DNA of 64,000 bases, from assembly GCA_025766275.1 (NCBI GenBank), contig JAFKAC010000023.1, positions 620,001 to 684,000 of the forward strand, written 5' to 3'. The stretch is from Lactarius indigo. Lineage: Eukaryota; Basidiomycota; Agaricomycetes; Russulales; Russulaceae. Below the pieces are notes generated by a model. The model saw only the letters and a program-made list of their open reading frames with translations. It was not told where the DNA came from and searched no databases. Of the stretch, positions 22,885 to 33,154 are shown piece by piece. The position numbers were made by a program, and so were the translations under genes. The number at the start of each line of letters is the position of its first letter. The stretch's first letter is position 1.

Positions 22885-24960
22885 GTGGCCATAACAACCA
22901 GAGACCAGTGGACGAATTTCCGTCCGTACTCTCTCCCAAGAAGAGGAGAACGAAACGTCCCCACACGCTTTTTACAAGCTGCCAGTTGGAGGGAAAGACA
23001 AGAAGAAACAGGATACTTCGTTGAATTTAACGGACCCTCGAGGTTCCGCCCAGTTGAGTTCAACTTTGACCACTTGTGTTGGGTAGAAGTTGCGTGGAAC
23101 CCCATAGACTCTCAGTGGGACGCCATACGACCAACCGGACCCAGATATCGCTGCGACATCGACGCGCGAGAGCTCAATAGCCGAGCAGATTGGGGACCCA
23201 TCGACGGACAAGTACGAGAACACTCCACAGGAGAAGTGGTATCGGAAGAAGAAGAGAACCAAAGCCAAGAGGAAAGCGAAGGCCGAGAACCAAACCAGAC
23301 CGAAACAAGCGGGGGAGCCATACAAGACCTCCTGATAGAACGAGCTGAGTCAGCGCACATCACCGAACCAGAACCGATTCACATTCGATCCCCAGCTATC
23401 ATGGCTACAATAACGCGCGCAATGGAAGAAGTCGCGCTGGAAGAAGTGCGGGTAATACGCGAAGAAGCAAGGGACATCCTCATGCCCATCAACCCGGAGA
23501 CAGGAGTACGTATGACCGCAGACGACGCCGCAATCTTTCGAGCAATAGGATCAGATAGGGGAGACCCCCCGTCTGAGCGGCGACCAACGATGGAACTCCC
23601 CCCAGGAACCGGAGGACCAGGAGACGACCCGCCACAGCCACCAGGGGGAGGCGTTCCATTCGACCTACGAAGGACCGAACCACCAAGAGGACCACCCCAC
23701 GGCCCGCCCAGAGGAGGGGGAGGCGGCGGTGATGGAGGAGGAGGTGCAGGGGATAGAGGACACGGTGCAGGGGATAGAGGACACCCCAGCGAAAAATTAA
23801 CCGGCGAGCCACCCTCCATCTTTGATGGAGACAGACTTAAAGTCGATCAGTTCCTCACGCAGTGGCATGTCTATTGGGGCATGAATCTGGACGCCCCCAT
23901 CATGCGCAACGATTACAGGAGATGCCTCCTGTTTCTCTCATACATCAAGGGCGGAGCAGTCAGCGAATGGGTTTTATCCTTCCTGAACTGGCTCAATCGA
24001 CAAATACAACGAGGGATTAGCCCCTACACTCGGGGCCTATGGGATGCCGTAGCTGACGGCTTTAGCCAGAGGTTCGAAAACACCCTAGAAAGAGAGCAAG
24101 CGCAAGCCATACTACAAAAAGGCTTCAAAATGGTAGGAGAAGACATTGACAAGTACGTCAATGACTTTGAACAACTAGCACAGAAAGCTCATTACCACCT
24201 TAACGAACCGCAAACCATCGATCTATTCACGTCGGGTTTGCCCAAGGAACTGTTCAAAAATGCGTTCCAATTTGACGAGCCAGTAACGTTCGACGACTGG
24301 AAGAGAGCTGTCCTCAAGCGACAGAAGAACTACATCCATCTCAAAGCAAGGCTCAACAAGTACAAGAGCACGACGACTCCACCAAAGAAACAGACCAGCA
24401 ACGCAGGATGGGCACTTCCACAAAACCTACCACAGACCAACCCATGGGCTATGGACACTTCGGCCGATCGCGCCAAAGTACGGCTAGCCGGGTCCGAAGA
24501 CATCGACTTCAACAAGTTGCCCCACCACGATTGGCCAACGCCGCCATTCCCACCGCGAGGAGGCCCCGGAGCCAGAGGACGAGGAAGAGGCGGGTCTAGA
24601 AGGGACCTAAGGAACGTCCTTTGCTATAACTGTCACGCTCCAGGCCACCTCTCACGAAATTGCCCACACCCCCGACAGCAGAGACAGTGGCAGAATGCCC
24701 CGTCTAGCAGCAGAATGACAGAAACAGCCTGGCCACTACAATGGCCGGGATCCCCGGGTCCCACGTCCCAATACGAACCATCGCTGCCAGGATACGCAAC
24801 ACCCGCACCCAGCGCAACCCCCGCACCGCAGATCAAAGCGGTGAAAACGGCAGGAGAACAAGCAAAGGAGTGGCTGACGCAGGTGGCCAATAGCACGGAT
24901 GAAGTAAAGGACCTCATACTCCAAGATCTATGGGGAAAGGAGGGTTTTCAGGGCGCCTGA
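22885..24960 (+). CDS. gag: Gypsy-A Gag
   Basis: Gag forms the retroelement particle and packages its RNA. The 691-residue open frame has an N-terminal domain (about residues 1-110, rich in Trp and Arg), an acidic stretch, a Gly/Pro-rich linker (about 225-290), a retrotransposon-gag capsid-like region (about 300-480, with WVLSFLNWLNRQIQRG and KYVNDFEQLAQKAHYHLNEP), an Arg/Gly basic box, and one CCHC zinc knuckle, CYNCHAPGHLSRNC (about 578-591). The frame is intact. The first codon given is GTG at 22885; there is no in-frame ATG until 23401 (MATITRAMEE), yet the upstream part is conserved in the sister elements. Initiation is therefore either non-AUG or at 23401. The end overlaps pol in the minus-1 frame. 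Confidence 0.85.
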   Translation: MAITTRDQWTNFRPYSLPRRGERNVPTRFLQAASWRERQEETGYFVEFNGPSRFRPVEFNFDHLCWVEVAWNPIDSQWDAIRPTGPRYRCDIDARELNSRADWGPIDGQVREHSTGEVVSEEEENQSQEESEGREPNQTETSGGAIQDLLIERAESAHITEPEPIHIRSPAIMATITRAMEEVALEEVRVIREEARDILMPINPETGVRMTADDAAIFRAIGSDRGDPPSERRPTMELPPGTGGPGDDPPQPPGGGVPFDLRRTEPPRGPPHGPPRGGGGGGDGGGGAGDRGHGAGDRGHPSEKLTGEPPSIFDGDRLKVDQFLTQWHVYWGMNLDAPIMRNDYRRCLLFLSYIKGGAVSEWVLSFLNWLNRQIQRGISPYTRGLWDAVADGFSQRFENTLEREQAQAILQKGFKMVGEDIDKYVNDFEQLAQKAHYHLNEPQTIDLFTSGLPKELFKNAFQFDEPVTFDDWKRAVLKRQKNYIHLKARLNKYKSTTTPPKKQTSNAGWALPQNLPQTNPWAMDTSADRAKVRLAGSEDIDFNKLPHHDWPTPPFPPRGGPGARGRGRGGSRRDLRNVLCYNCHAPGHLSRNCPHPRQQRQWQNAPSSSRMTETAWPLQWPGSPGPTSQYEPSLPGYATPAPSATPAPQIKAVKTAGEQAKEWLTQVANSTDEVKDLILQDLWGKEGFQGA

Positions 24961-27900
24961 ACCCGTCAGTCTGGGTGAGGGCCTTACAATGTAATTCTGT
25001 AATTGTGACAACACGCTATCGATCTCTGCACATTCCAGTGACTGTCCGAACGAATTACCAAACGACTGAGACAAACGCGCTGGTGGACTCCGGAGCCACC
25101 GACAATTTCATCAAACCAGGCATGGCAGCCCGGGCAGGAATCCCGATACAGCCCTTAGAAGTGCCTCGCAAAATATGGAACATAGATAATACAGAAAACA
25201 AAGCTGGGTTGATCACTCATTACGTTAACCTAGAAGTAAAAATGCGTGGACAGAACAAACGGATGACCTTTTTGGTTACCGACCTTGGCAGCGAAAGCAT
25301 GGTACTAGGTTATCCATGGCTGAGCGCCTTCGAACCCACGATCAGCTGGGCAACAGCGACTATGCATCCGGACATGCAACCGGTAGTTCTGGCTACTACC
25401 GAAGACCTACTCACTGCACCCGCCATACGGGCTCTAATCACAGCAGAAAAGGAAGCGATCGTCCAGGAATTAGAAGAAGACGAAACCTTCGTACGGGCCA
25501 CCACTTCGACAGAGTTGGCTATATCAGCAAAGCAACAACAGACGGCAGCCGCGCTACCGCCGGTATATGCAGAATTCAGCACGCTATTTAGTGAGCAGGC
25601 CTCACATCGCTTCCCCCCGTCGCGACCTTGGGATCACGCCATCGACTTCAAACCGTCGGCGCCGGCGGCGATCAACTGCAAGATTTATCCCATGACACAA
25701 AAGGAGGAAGGTGAATTGAAGGACTTCCTCGACGAAAAATTGAAACAAGGATATCTACGTCCTTCTATCTCCCCATACGCCTCATCCTTCTTTTTCATCA
25801 AAAAGAAGGACGGAAAACTACGCCCTGTACAGGATTATAGGGTCATCAACTCGCATACGATTCGCAACCAGTATCCGCTACCACTAATTCAAGACCTCAT
25901 TCTCGACCTCAGCAACGCACACATCTACACGAAGCTCGACATCCGTTGGGGCTACAACAACATTCGCATTCGCGATGGAGACCAGGAAAAGGCGGCGTTC
26001 AAAACCAAATTTGGCCTTTTTGAGCCCACGGTCATGTTCTTTGGCCTCACCAACTCCCCAGCCACTTTCCAGGCAATGATGAACCACATCTACCGCGATA
26101 CGATCGCGAAACATGAACGCCTGGGCACTACGATACGTGTTTACATGGATGATATTGGCATCGCCACTCATTTTGACCACGACCTGGCAGCGCATATTGA
26201 CGCAGTGCGCGACGTTTTGAGCGTTGCACGGGAACACGACCTCTACTTCAAGCTCGAGAAATGCCTCTTCCACCAGCCGCGGATGGATTACCTGGGGGTA
26301 ATCCTTGAAAGGGGGGTAACCCGAATGGACCCCGTAAAAGTTCAAGGCATCAAAGATTGGCCAACGCCGACAAAGGTCAAGGACGTTCGATCGTTTCTCG
26401 GCTTTTGTAACTTTTACAGACTCTTCATCCGCGGATTCGCAACCCATGCTAAACCACTCACCAAACTGACGCGAAAAGATGAGGAATGGCAATGGACTGA
26501 AGAAGAAGACAAAGCGTTCAACACCCTCAAACGCCTCGTAACTGAAGAACCGGTGCTGGCACATCCGGTCCTCCAGGACCCATTTGAGCTAGAGGTTGAT
26601 GCCTCTGGATATGCGGTGGGAGCCGTACTATTACAACGGAAATCTGACGGAAAGCGACACCCCATAGGCTACTACTCGGCCACACTCTCGGAAGCAGAAC
26701 GAAATTACGACATTTACGATCTAGAGTTGCTCGCAATCGTCAAGGCGTTGCGAAATTGGAGACCGCTGCTCGCGGGAGCCCCACACAAAATCAAAATATA
26801 TTCGGATCACCTCAACCTGCAATACTGGAAATCCCCGCAGAAAATTAGCAGACGAGTCGCAAGGGAGGTGCTTGAACTTTCTGAATACGACTTCGAGATT
26901 CACCACATCAAAGGAAAGAGCAATGGCAGAGCAGACGCACTGTCAAGACGACCGGACTATGACCACGGGGGAAGTGACAACAGCGAAGTCGTCGTCCTAC
27001 CCCCCGAAGTCTTTGTGAGAACCCTCAATGTCGCGCGCACCTTCATCACGAATCCAAACCTGACACAACCGTGACACCAACAAGACCACGAAGTAATCAA
27101 GATGTGGGTAGACCCCCATCGCCTCAAAAGAATAGAAGGAGAATGGTACAAGGACGGCAGGTTTGTAATAACCGGACCTGCCTCGACGTACCGCGTACTG
27201 ATACATGACCACCACGACCTGCCAATACACGGCCACCCTGGGGTGGCAAGAACACAACGGATCTTAGAACGACATTACTGGTGGCCACGACTGCGAAAGG
27301 ACGTGTACGAATACGTGCAAGGCTGCGCAGAGTGTCAACGGAACAAAGTAAACACGAGACCCATACGAGCGGCGTTACATCCTATCACACCAGTATTGGA
27401 CGCCGTGCCCTTCCAAACCATAGCTATGGACTTCATTACCAAACTCCCACTGTCGCAAGGGTACGACAGCATACTGACTGTCACGGATCACGATTGTAGC
27501 AAGGCCTCTATCTTTATTCCATGCCAAGAAGAAATAACGGCCGAAGAGACAGCAGCCCTGTACGTCGCTCACGTGTTCAAACGCTTCGGATTACCACGCA
27601 AGTGTATTAGTGACAGAGACCCACGATTCGCGTCAAAATTCACCAGAGAAGTATGTCGAGTCCTAGGCATCCAGCAAAACATATCAACAGCATACCACCC
27701 GCGCACCGACGGACAGTCCGAACGAACCAATCAATGGTTGGAACAGTACCTGCGCTTCTGGGTAAATGAGCGGCAAGATAACTGGGCCGCTTATCTACCA
27801 ATCGCTGAATTCGCGCACAACAACTGGCCGCATGAACATACGAAACAGTCGCCGTTCAAGCTCCTGATGGGATACGACCCACAAGCGGATTGGACTGATA

Positions 27901-29675
27901 AGCCGTCCCCTCTTCCCCAGGTCACAAGGCGACTAACACAGCTAAAAGAGGCTAGGAAGGACGCCCAACGCCTCATGAAAAGGGCACAAGAGGCGTGGAT
28001 CCGCAATAAAGATACGCCCAAGTTCCAGACAGGGGACCTTGTATGGTTAGAGGGTAAACACCTCCGCACCAATCAGCCTACGGCGAAATTAGCGGCGTGA
28101 CGCCACGGGCCATTCCGGGTGACACAGGTGATGTCCCCCTGTAATAATCGATTAGAACTTCCCGCCCAGTGGAGCATTCACCCAGTGTTCCACATCGATC
28201 TTCTCACACCATACAAACAAACCCCCCTTCACGGAGAAAATTTCACACGACCGCCACCCGAATTAGTCGATGGCGAAGAAGAATACGAAGTCGAGGCCAT
28301 TCTGGACTCTCGGCGTTTTGGCAGAAGAAGGCGGCTCCAGTACCTCGTCAAATGGAAGGGATACCCAGACTCGGAGAATCAGTGGGTCGACGAGGATGAC
28401 GTCTTCGCACCAGAAGCGCTTCGCCTTTACCAGGAAGCACAAACACACGGTACGACAGTTAAAAAGGGCTCAACCCATGCTCAGGGAAGTCATCCCCTTT
28501 TCCTTCGCTCTGCCACCTCCACTCTCATGCCCACTTCCCCTCTGCGACATGTCACCCAAGCGATCCTCCTCGACTCCCTTGCCGAAGATGCTCAAGCCCT
28601 CCTCGCCGAGGATGACGAGACTGAGGTTCCCAACACCCAAATCACCCCGTACACACCTGTCGGCCAGCCAGAGGGCCGCATCACCGCACAAGAATGGGCG
28701 AACGTCCTTGCCCGATTTCCAGATCCCACGCAACAGCCCGACGACGAATCCACCGTCGTCCACGTCTTCCGAGATGAACATGGGGCGCGTGAACCAATCG
28801 CAGCCATCCCCCCAAGCGACGACCTCGTCGGCATTCGCGGAATTTTCCCGAGCAACGACGAGCGTTCAAGCTCTCCTGGAGTACGAGTTGGACGGTTGGA
28901 GGAGGGTAGCGGTGGAGTGGCAGAAGGAACAGTTAGACTCAGCCGCGGCCCGACTGAGAGAGATGCGCGAGCGGCAGCAGCGATGGAGGCTGCTGAGGCT
29001 GGCCATGACGACGACGATTACTACCCGGCACGCCACCCCTTCCTTCGAACGAAAAGCGACCCTACTGATCCCCGCATCACACCCTGGCTCGTCAACTCCG
29101 ACGGGTCCGCCATGTACCGAGGACGTGTGCGTGTACCGGGCGCCGCCGATCACCGCCCCTTCACCGCCGCTGATGACCCCGCGCATGTTATTGCGCCTGA
29201 GGGGTTCCGGGCAAATCGACGACCCCATCACATTCCATACCCCATCACCGGACCCGACGGCGTAGAAAGGGACGCCTCCCACGTCCAGATCATTGGAGGG
29301 GCGGACCCCCTCATACTGGGAGTCATACCGGGCTCCCCCCACTTATATGGTAAGCCCCTCTACGCAGAACCCCACGTCAGCGCCGCGCTGCGCCCCACGT
29401 ACCCCCACGAAGATCTTGTTATCTTCGCCGCGGACCGTATCACGGACCGCGCCCTCAACCGCATTAACGACGAGACACTCACGGCGGAAGTCACACGCTA
29501 CCGCACGGCCAGCTTTGAGCTGGAGCGACTCCGAGCCAGAGTGGCGCAGCTACGGGACATGATCGCGTGCGCGCAGAGCGACAGGCAGGACTCCATCTAC
29601 AGACTGGAGCGCGCCACCGCCCTTGAGCGCATCGCCGACGAACAGCGCGACTGGCCGGCGAGGGACTTTCGGTGA
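24930..29675 (+). pseudogene. pol: Gypsy-A Pol polyprotein, two in-frame stops
   Basis: One frame runs the whole length apart from TGA codons ending at 27074 and 28100. Domains in order, by residue from 24930: aspartic protease with LVDSGATDNFI (51-61), reverse transcriptase with YMDDIG (about 405-410), RNase H with LEVDASGYAVGAVLL (about 552-566), integrase zinc finger H-H-C-C (HGHPGVART to CAECQ, about 765-800), integrase core with AMDF, SDRDPRF and DGQSERTNQW for the D,D,E residues, chromodomain (about 1113-1165, YLVKWKGYPDSENQWV), and a further extension of about 400 residues ending in a coiled-coil-like stretch. Both stops are TGA where Gypsy-B has an arginine codon. Without readthrough, integrase and chromodomain would not be made in one piece. 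Confidence 0.9.
24942..24948 (+). promoter_or_regulatory. GGGTTTT minus-1 ribosomal slippery site, gag/pol junction of Gypsy-A
   Basis: The heptamer sits in the gag frame as G GGT TTT, which is the X XXY YYZ pattern, 12 bases before the gag stop. The pol frame is exactly minus 1 relative to gag. The site is kept in Gypsy-B and Gypsy-D. Confidence 0.75.
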
Positions 29676-29691
29676 GTCGGGGTCTCACGCT

Positions 29692-29701
29692 GAAAAGGGG
29701 G
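29692..29701 (+). promoter_or_regulatory. Polypurine tract of Gypsy-A
   Basis: GAAAAGGGGG lies three bases before the 3' LTR, the usual place of the plus-strand primer. Confidence 0.7.
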
Positions 29702-29704
29702 TGA

Positions 29705-30217
29705 TGTTACGCTTTGACCTGCACGGACGATACGACGACTTGTTACCCTTACTGTACCGGTTGCAACTACGGCGGTAAGGTAGATTAGTTGCGGACTTAA
29801 CCACGGTGATACGGTAGTGCGATAGGTGATACGGTACGATAGCTGACTGATGACGGACGCCACTAATACTGGTAGTAGGGGTACTCGGATTGAGCTACTT
29901 ACGCGATACGTTGGACGCTACTTTACGATGACTCATGGCAGCGCTTGAAAGCCTGCCCGACTTGTATTTAAGATGTCTTGTGAAGACCAAGATATGCCAT
30001 CTTGGTCTTCTTGAATCGTCACTTGTTTTCCCTTTCATCTTCTTCGCTAAATCGTCCGACTCCGCTCAAGACTCTAGAACTTCGACTTGCCGGTGTACCT
30101 CCGCGTATTCACTAAGGCAGGGACTTGGGCCTTCGTGTCTTCAAGCTAAGTAGAGCATTGCCAAAGTTGTTACCGCCATTAGTGCTCAAGTCGAGCTAAC
30201 GTCATGGCGACGTTACA
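29705..30217 (+). repeat. Gypsy-A 3' LTR (513 bp)
   Basis: Same length as the 5' LTR, with five differences seen by eye. Four are C/T or G/A exchanges at CpG. It ends in GACGTTACA directly against Copia-A coding sequence. Confidence 0.95.
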
Positions 30218-30219
30218 TC

Positions 30220-33135
30220 TGGCATCAACGCATGGGACACATCTCCTCTGTGGCGCTGAAGGCGCATGGTCCCTCTGCCACTACTGGCATGGACATAGAT
30301 AGCTCTACCACAGCCCACACAGTCTGCCGTGGGTGCGAGATGGGTAAATCCACTCGCCAACCCTTTTCTGCGTCCTCCAACAAAAGGACAACTCGTCAAT
30401 TTGAGATTGTGCACAGTGACCTCGCCGGTCCTATGCAAACTCAGTCCCTGCAAGGCTCCACGTACACAGCCACCTTCATAGACGACCACACTAAGTTCAC
30501 TGTGGTACACTTCCTTAAATCGAAGGACCAGTTTGCTAAGTCGCTGCAGATGTATTTGGCCTGGGGTGAAACCCAGTCTGGCCATAAACTGCGCGCTCTG
30601 CACTCTGACCGCGGTGGCGAATACATGTCGAGTGTCACGCAGGACATTCTTAAGCAGAAAGGGATAGAGCATCACCTCACGATGCCGGGTTCACCACAGT
30701 CCAATGGTAAAGCCGAGCGGTTTAACCGCACCATTATGGATAAGGCAATGTCCATGCTCCACACAGCTGGCATGTCTAAAGGCTTCTGGGAGCATGCGGT
30801 GTGCGCAGCTGTGCACATCTATAATCACTCTCCAGTCCGTGGGCTTAAGTGGCGCACTCCCTATGAGCTCTGGCACTCTGGCAAAGTGCCTGATGTCTCA
30901 CATCTTCGCGTCTTTGGATGCAAGGGGTACATGCACGTACCCGCTGATAAGCGTCGCAAATTAGATGCGAAGGCCATTGAGGTCACGCTTATTGGGTTTG
31001 AGCCCGAATCTAAGGGCTATAAGCTCTGGGACCGCTCAACCCGCTCCGTTCGAGTGTCCAGGGATGTGACATTCGACGAGAGTAGCTTTCCGTCCCTCCA
31101 GGGTGTTGAGACACACCCCACACCTTCACCACCAGTCGTGCCTAGCACAACAGTGACTGCCGTGCCTCACCCGCCAGCGTTACCACCAATGCGAGCCCCC
31201 TCCCCTGCACACTCCAGTAGTAGTGAGGAGGAGGATGTAGAAAACCTTTTAGACCCCCCACAAGTCCAACCACGCCCTACCACACCACCACCTGCTCTGC
31301 CAGCTCTGCCCACCACACCTAAACGTGAGCAGACCACTCCCACTTCACCCCCGCCGCGTCCTAGTGCAACGCGCATTATGCGCCATGTCCCTCCTCCCTC
31401 ACCAGAAATGCCTGGGGGATTTGAGGATCGTGCACAGCGTAGTCAGCTGTTGCGCGAGATGGACAATGCACCAAGGCGCACTGCTCATGTTCCTGTGCCC
31501 AATCCGCGTTACTTCAATGCAGATAATGCGGCATGGTGCAGCAGGCGTCTGGGGTATGCAGAGTTATTGGCTGCTGCCTTTGTGGGCCGAGACCCTGCAA
31601 CTTATGCAGAGGCCATGCGGTCTGCAGCTGCAGATGAGTGGACTAAGGCGTGTCAGTATGAAATGGACGCCCTAGCTAAAAATGGGACTTGGGAGTTAGT
31701 GGATCTCCCGCCTAATCGCAAGGCAGTAAAATCCAAATGGGTCTTCAAGCTCAAAGCAGATGGCCGCTACAGAGCTCGCTTGGTGGCTAAGGGATTCACG
31801 CAGATCCCTGGCGTAGATTTTGATGAAACCTTCTCTCCCATCGCACGATTTGAGTTGCTACGTTTACTTCTGGCGTTGGCCGCGCTGGAGGACTGGCACA
31901 TCCATCAGATGGATGTTAAGTCTGCTTTTCTCAATGGCGTGCTTGACGAGGAGATTTACATGGAGCAGCCACAAGGTTTCACTGTCACTGGCTCTGAGAC
32001 GAAGGTGTGTCGCCTAGTCAAGGCGATTTATGGTCTCAAACAAGCCTCCCACGCATGGAACTTGCAATTCCATGGAGTGCTCACTGCACTCGGCTTCAAG
32101 CGGACATTTGCTGATGCTGGCATATATGTGATGCCTCAACGGGAGGGGTATGATCCACTCTTCGTTATTGTCTACGTTGATGACATCACTATACTGGGTC
32201 CCTCGCTGAGTGGTATCAAGCGTTTGAAGTCAGACTTGTCTGAACGCTATGAGATGACAGATCTCGGGGAGATAGAGTCCTATCTTGGTATGCGCATTGT
32301 GCGCGACCGCTCCCTCAGACACATCGAAATAGATCAGTCTGGCTACATCAAGGATGTCCTTGAACGCTTTGGCATGTCTGATGCCACACCACACAACACA
32401 CCCTTGCCCGCTGGTGCTGACGAGCACTTGGTTAAATATACATCACAGGCAACTGCCTCAGATATCTCTCACTACCAATCTCTTATTGGGAGTCTGCTTT
32501 ATGTGCAGATTGGCACTAGGCCAGATATCTCTTTCGCTGTGTCATGTTTGGCGCAGTACGCAGCGAATCCCTCACCACAACATCTGCAACTTGCGCAGTA
32601 TGTCCTGTCCTACCTAGTGGGAACTATGGATATGCGTATTGTCTATGATGGCGCCAATGGCGATGGCCTTCACGGCTACACTGATTCCAGTCTGGCTGAT
32701 CAGACTGATGACCGCCACTCCACCTCTGGTTATGTGTTCCTACTAGCTAACGGTGCAATAAGCTGGTCTTCGCGCAAGCAAAAGACTGTTGCCCAAAACA
32801 CAATGGAAGCAGAATACATGGCCATGACCGACGCGGCCAACCAGGCTGCATGGTATCAGAGCTTCCTCATGGAACTCGGGTACGAGGTCGACGACCCCAT
32901 CCCACTGCATGGTGACAATAAGGGTGCCATTGACTTGGCCTTGAACCCTGTCACTGGGAGACGGTCTAAGCACATTGCCATACAGCATCATGTTATCAGG
33001 GAGTACATCGAAAAGGGGACCATCACCCTCATTAGAACTCCTACTGTGGATATGGTTGCGGACGGCTTTACAAAGTCACTACCGCGTGTCCTGCTACAGA
33101 AGCACAACGATGACATGGGACTCGTGTGTACTTAG
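30220..33135 (+). CDS. pol: Copia-A polyprotein, C-terminal part (integrase, reverse transcriptase, RNase H)
   Basis: The open frame runs without a stop for about 970 residues. It starts at WHQRMGH, the pre-integrase zinc-binding motif, with CRGCEMGK as its second half. The integrase core follows: HSDLAGPM and FIDDHT, ALHSDRGGEY, and NGKAERFNRT as the D, D and E regions. A Pro/Ser-rich linker (about residues 290-400) precedes the reverse transcriptase (KSKWVFKLKADGRYRARLVA, KSAFLNGVLDEEIYMEQPQG, and YVDDITI at the active site). RNase H is recognised by DSSLADQTDDRHSTSGYVF and MEAEYMAM. The integrase-before-reverse-transcriptase order identifies Copia. The upstream part has been lost at 30217, so no natural start codon is present and this is a fragment despite its clean frame. 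Confidence 0.9.
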   Translation, partial: WHQRMGHISSVALKAHGPSATTGMDIDSSTTAHTVCRGCEMGKSTRQPFSASSNKRTTRQFEIVHSDLAGPMQTQSLQGSTYTATFIDDHTKFTVVHFLKSKDQFAKSLQMYLAWGETQSGHKLRALHSDRGGEYMSSVTQDILKQKGIEHHLTMPGSPQSNGKAERFNRTIMDKAMSMLHTAGMSKGFWEHAVCAAVHIYNHSPVRGLKWRTPYELWHSGKVPDVSHLRVFGCKGYMHVPADKRRKLDAKAIEVTLIGFEPESKGYKLWDRSTRSVRVSRDVTFDESSFPSLQGVETHPTPSPPVVPSTTVTAVPHPPALPPMRAPSPAHSSSSEEEDVENLLDPPQVQPRPTTPPPALPALPTTPKREQTTPTSPPPRPSATRIMRHVPPPSPEMPGGFEDRAQRSQLLREMDNAPRRTAHVPVPNPRYFNADNAAWCSRRLGYAELLAAAFVGRDPATYAEAMRSAAADEWTKACQYEMDALAKNGTWELVDLPPNRKAVKSKWVFKLKADGRYRARLVAKGFTQIPGVDFDETFSPIARFELLRLLLALAALEDWHIHQMDVKSAFLNGVLDEEIYMEQPQGFTVTGSETKVCRLVKAIYGLKQASHAWNLQFHGVLTALGFKRTFADAGIYVMPQREGYDPLFVIVYVDDITILGPSLSGIKRLKSDLSERYEMTDLGEIESYLGMRIVRDRSLRHIEIDQSGYIKDVLERFGMSDATPHNTPLPAGADEHLVKYTSQATASDISHYQSLIGSLLYVQIGTRPDISFAVSCLAQYAANPSPQHLQLAQYVLSYLVGTMDMRIVYDGANGDGLHGYTDSSLADQTDDRHSTSGYVFLLANGAISWSSRKQKTVAQNTMEAEYMAMTDAANQAAWYQSFLMELGYEVDDPIPLHGDNKGAIDLALNPVTGRRSKHIAIQHHVIREYIEKGTITLIRTPTVDMVADGFTKSLPRVLLQKHNDDMGLVCT

Positions 33136-33154
33136 ATTGTAGATCACGGGGAGA

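Larger units (their letters stand above)
22353..30217 (+). mobile_element. Gypsy-A: full-length Ty3/Gypsy chromovirus-type LTR retrotransposon, defective pol
   Basis: The element is 7.9 kb with 513-bp LTRs at both ends (TGTTAC...GTTACA), a self-complementary primer site, gag, a minus-1 shifted pol with protease, reverse transcriptase, RNase H, integrase and chromodomain, and a purine tract before the 3' LTR. By eye the two LTRs differ at five positions (about 99% identity), which suggests a fairly recent insertion. Pol has two TGA stops. The flanking pentamers do not match (ATTAT at 22348-22352, TCTGG at 30218-30222), and the left and right neighbours belong to different elements, so the present ends were not made by one simple insertion. 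Confidence 0.93.

Noticed and set aside
22866..22885. tRNA-derived primer site after the Gypsy-A LTR
   Set aside because: No tRNA 3'-end complement such as the common TGG start was seen. The sequence matches the element's own LTR instead.
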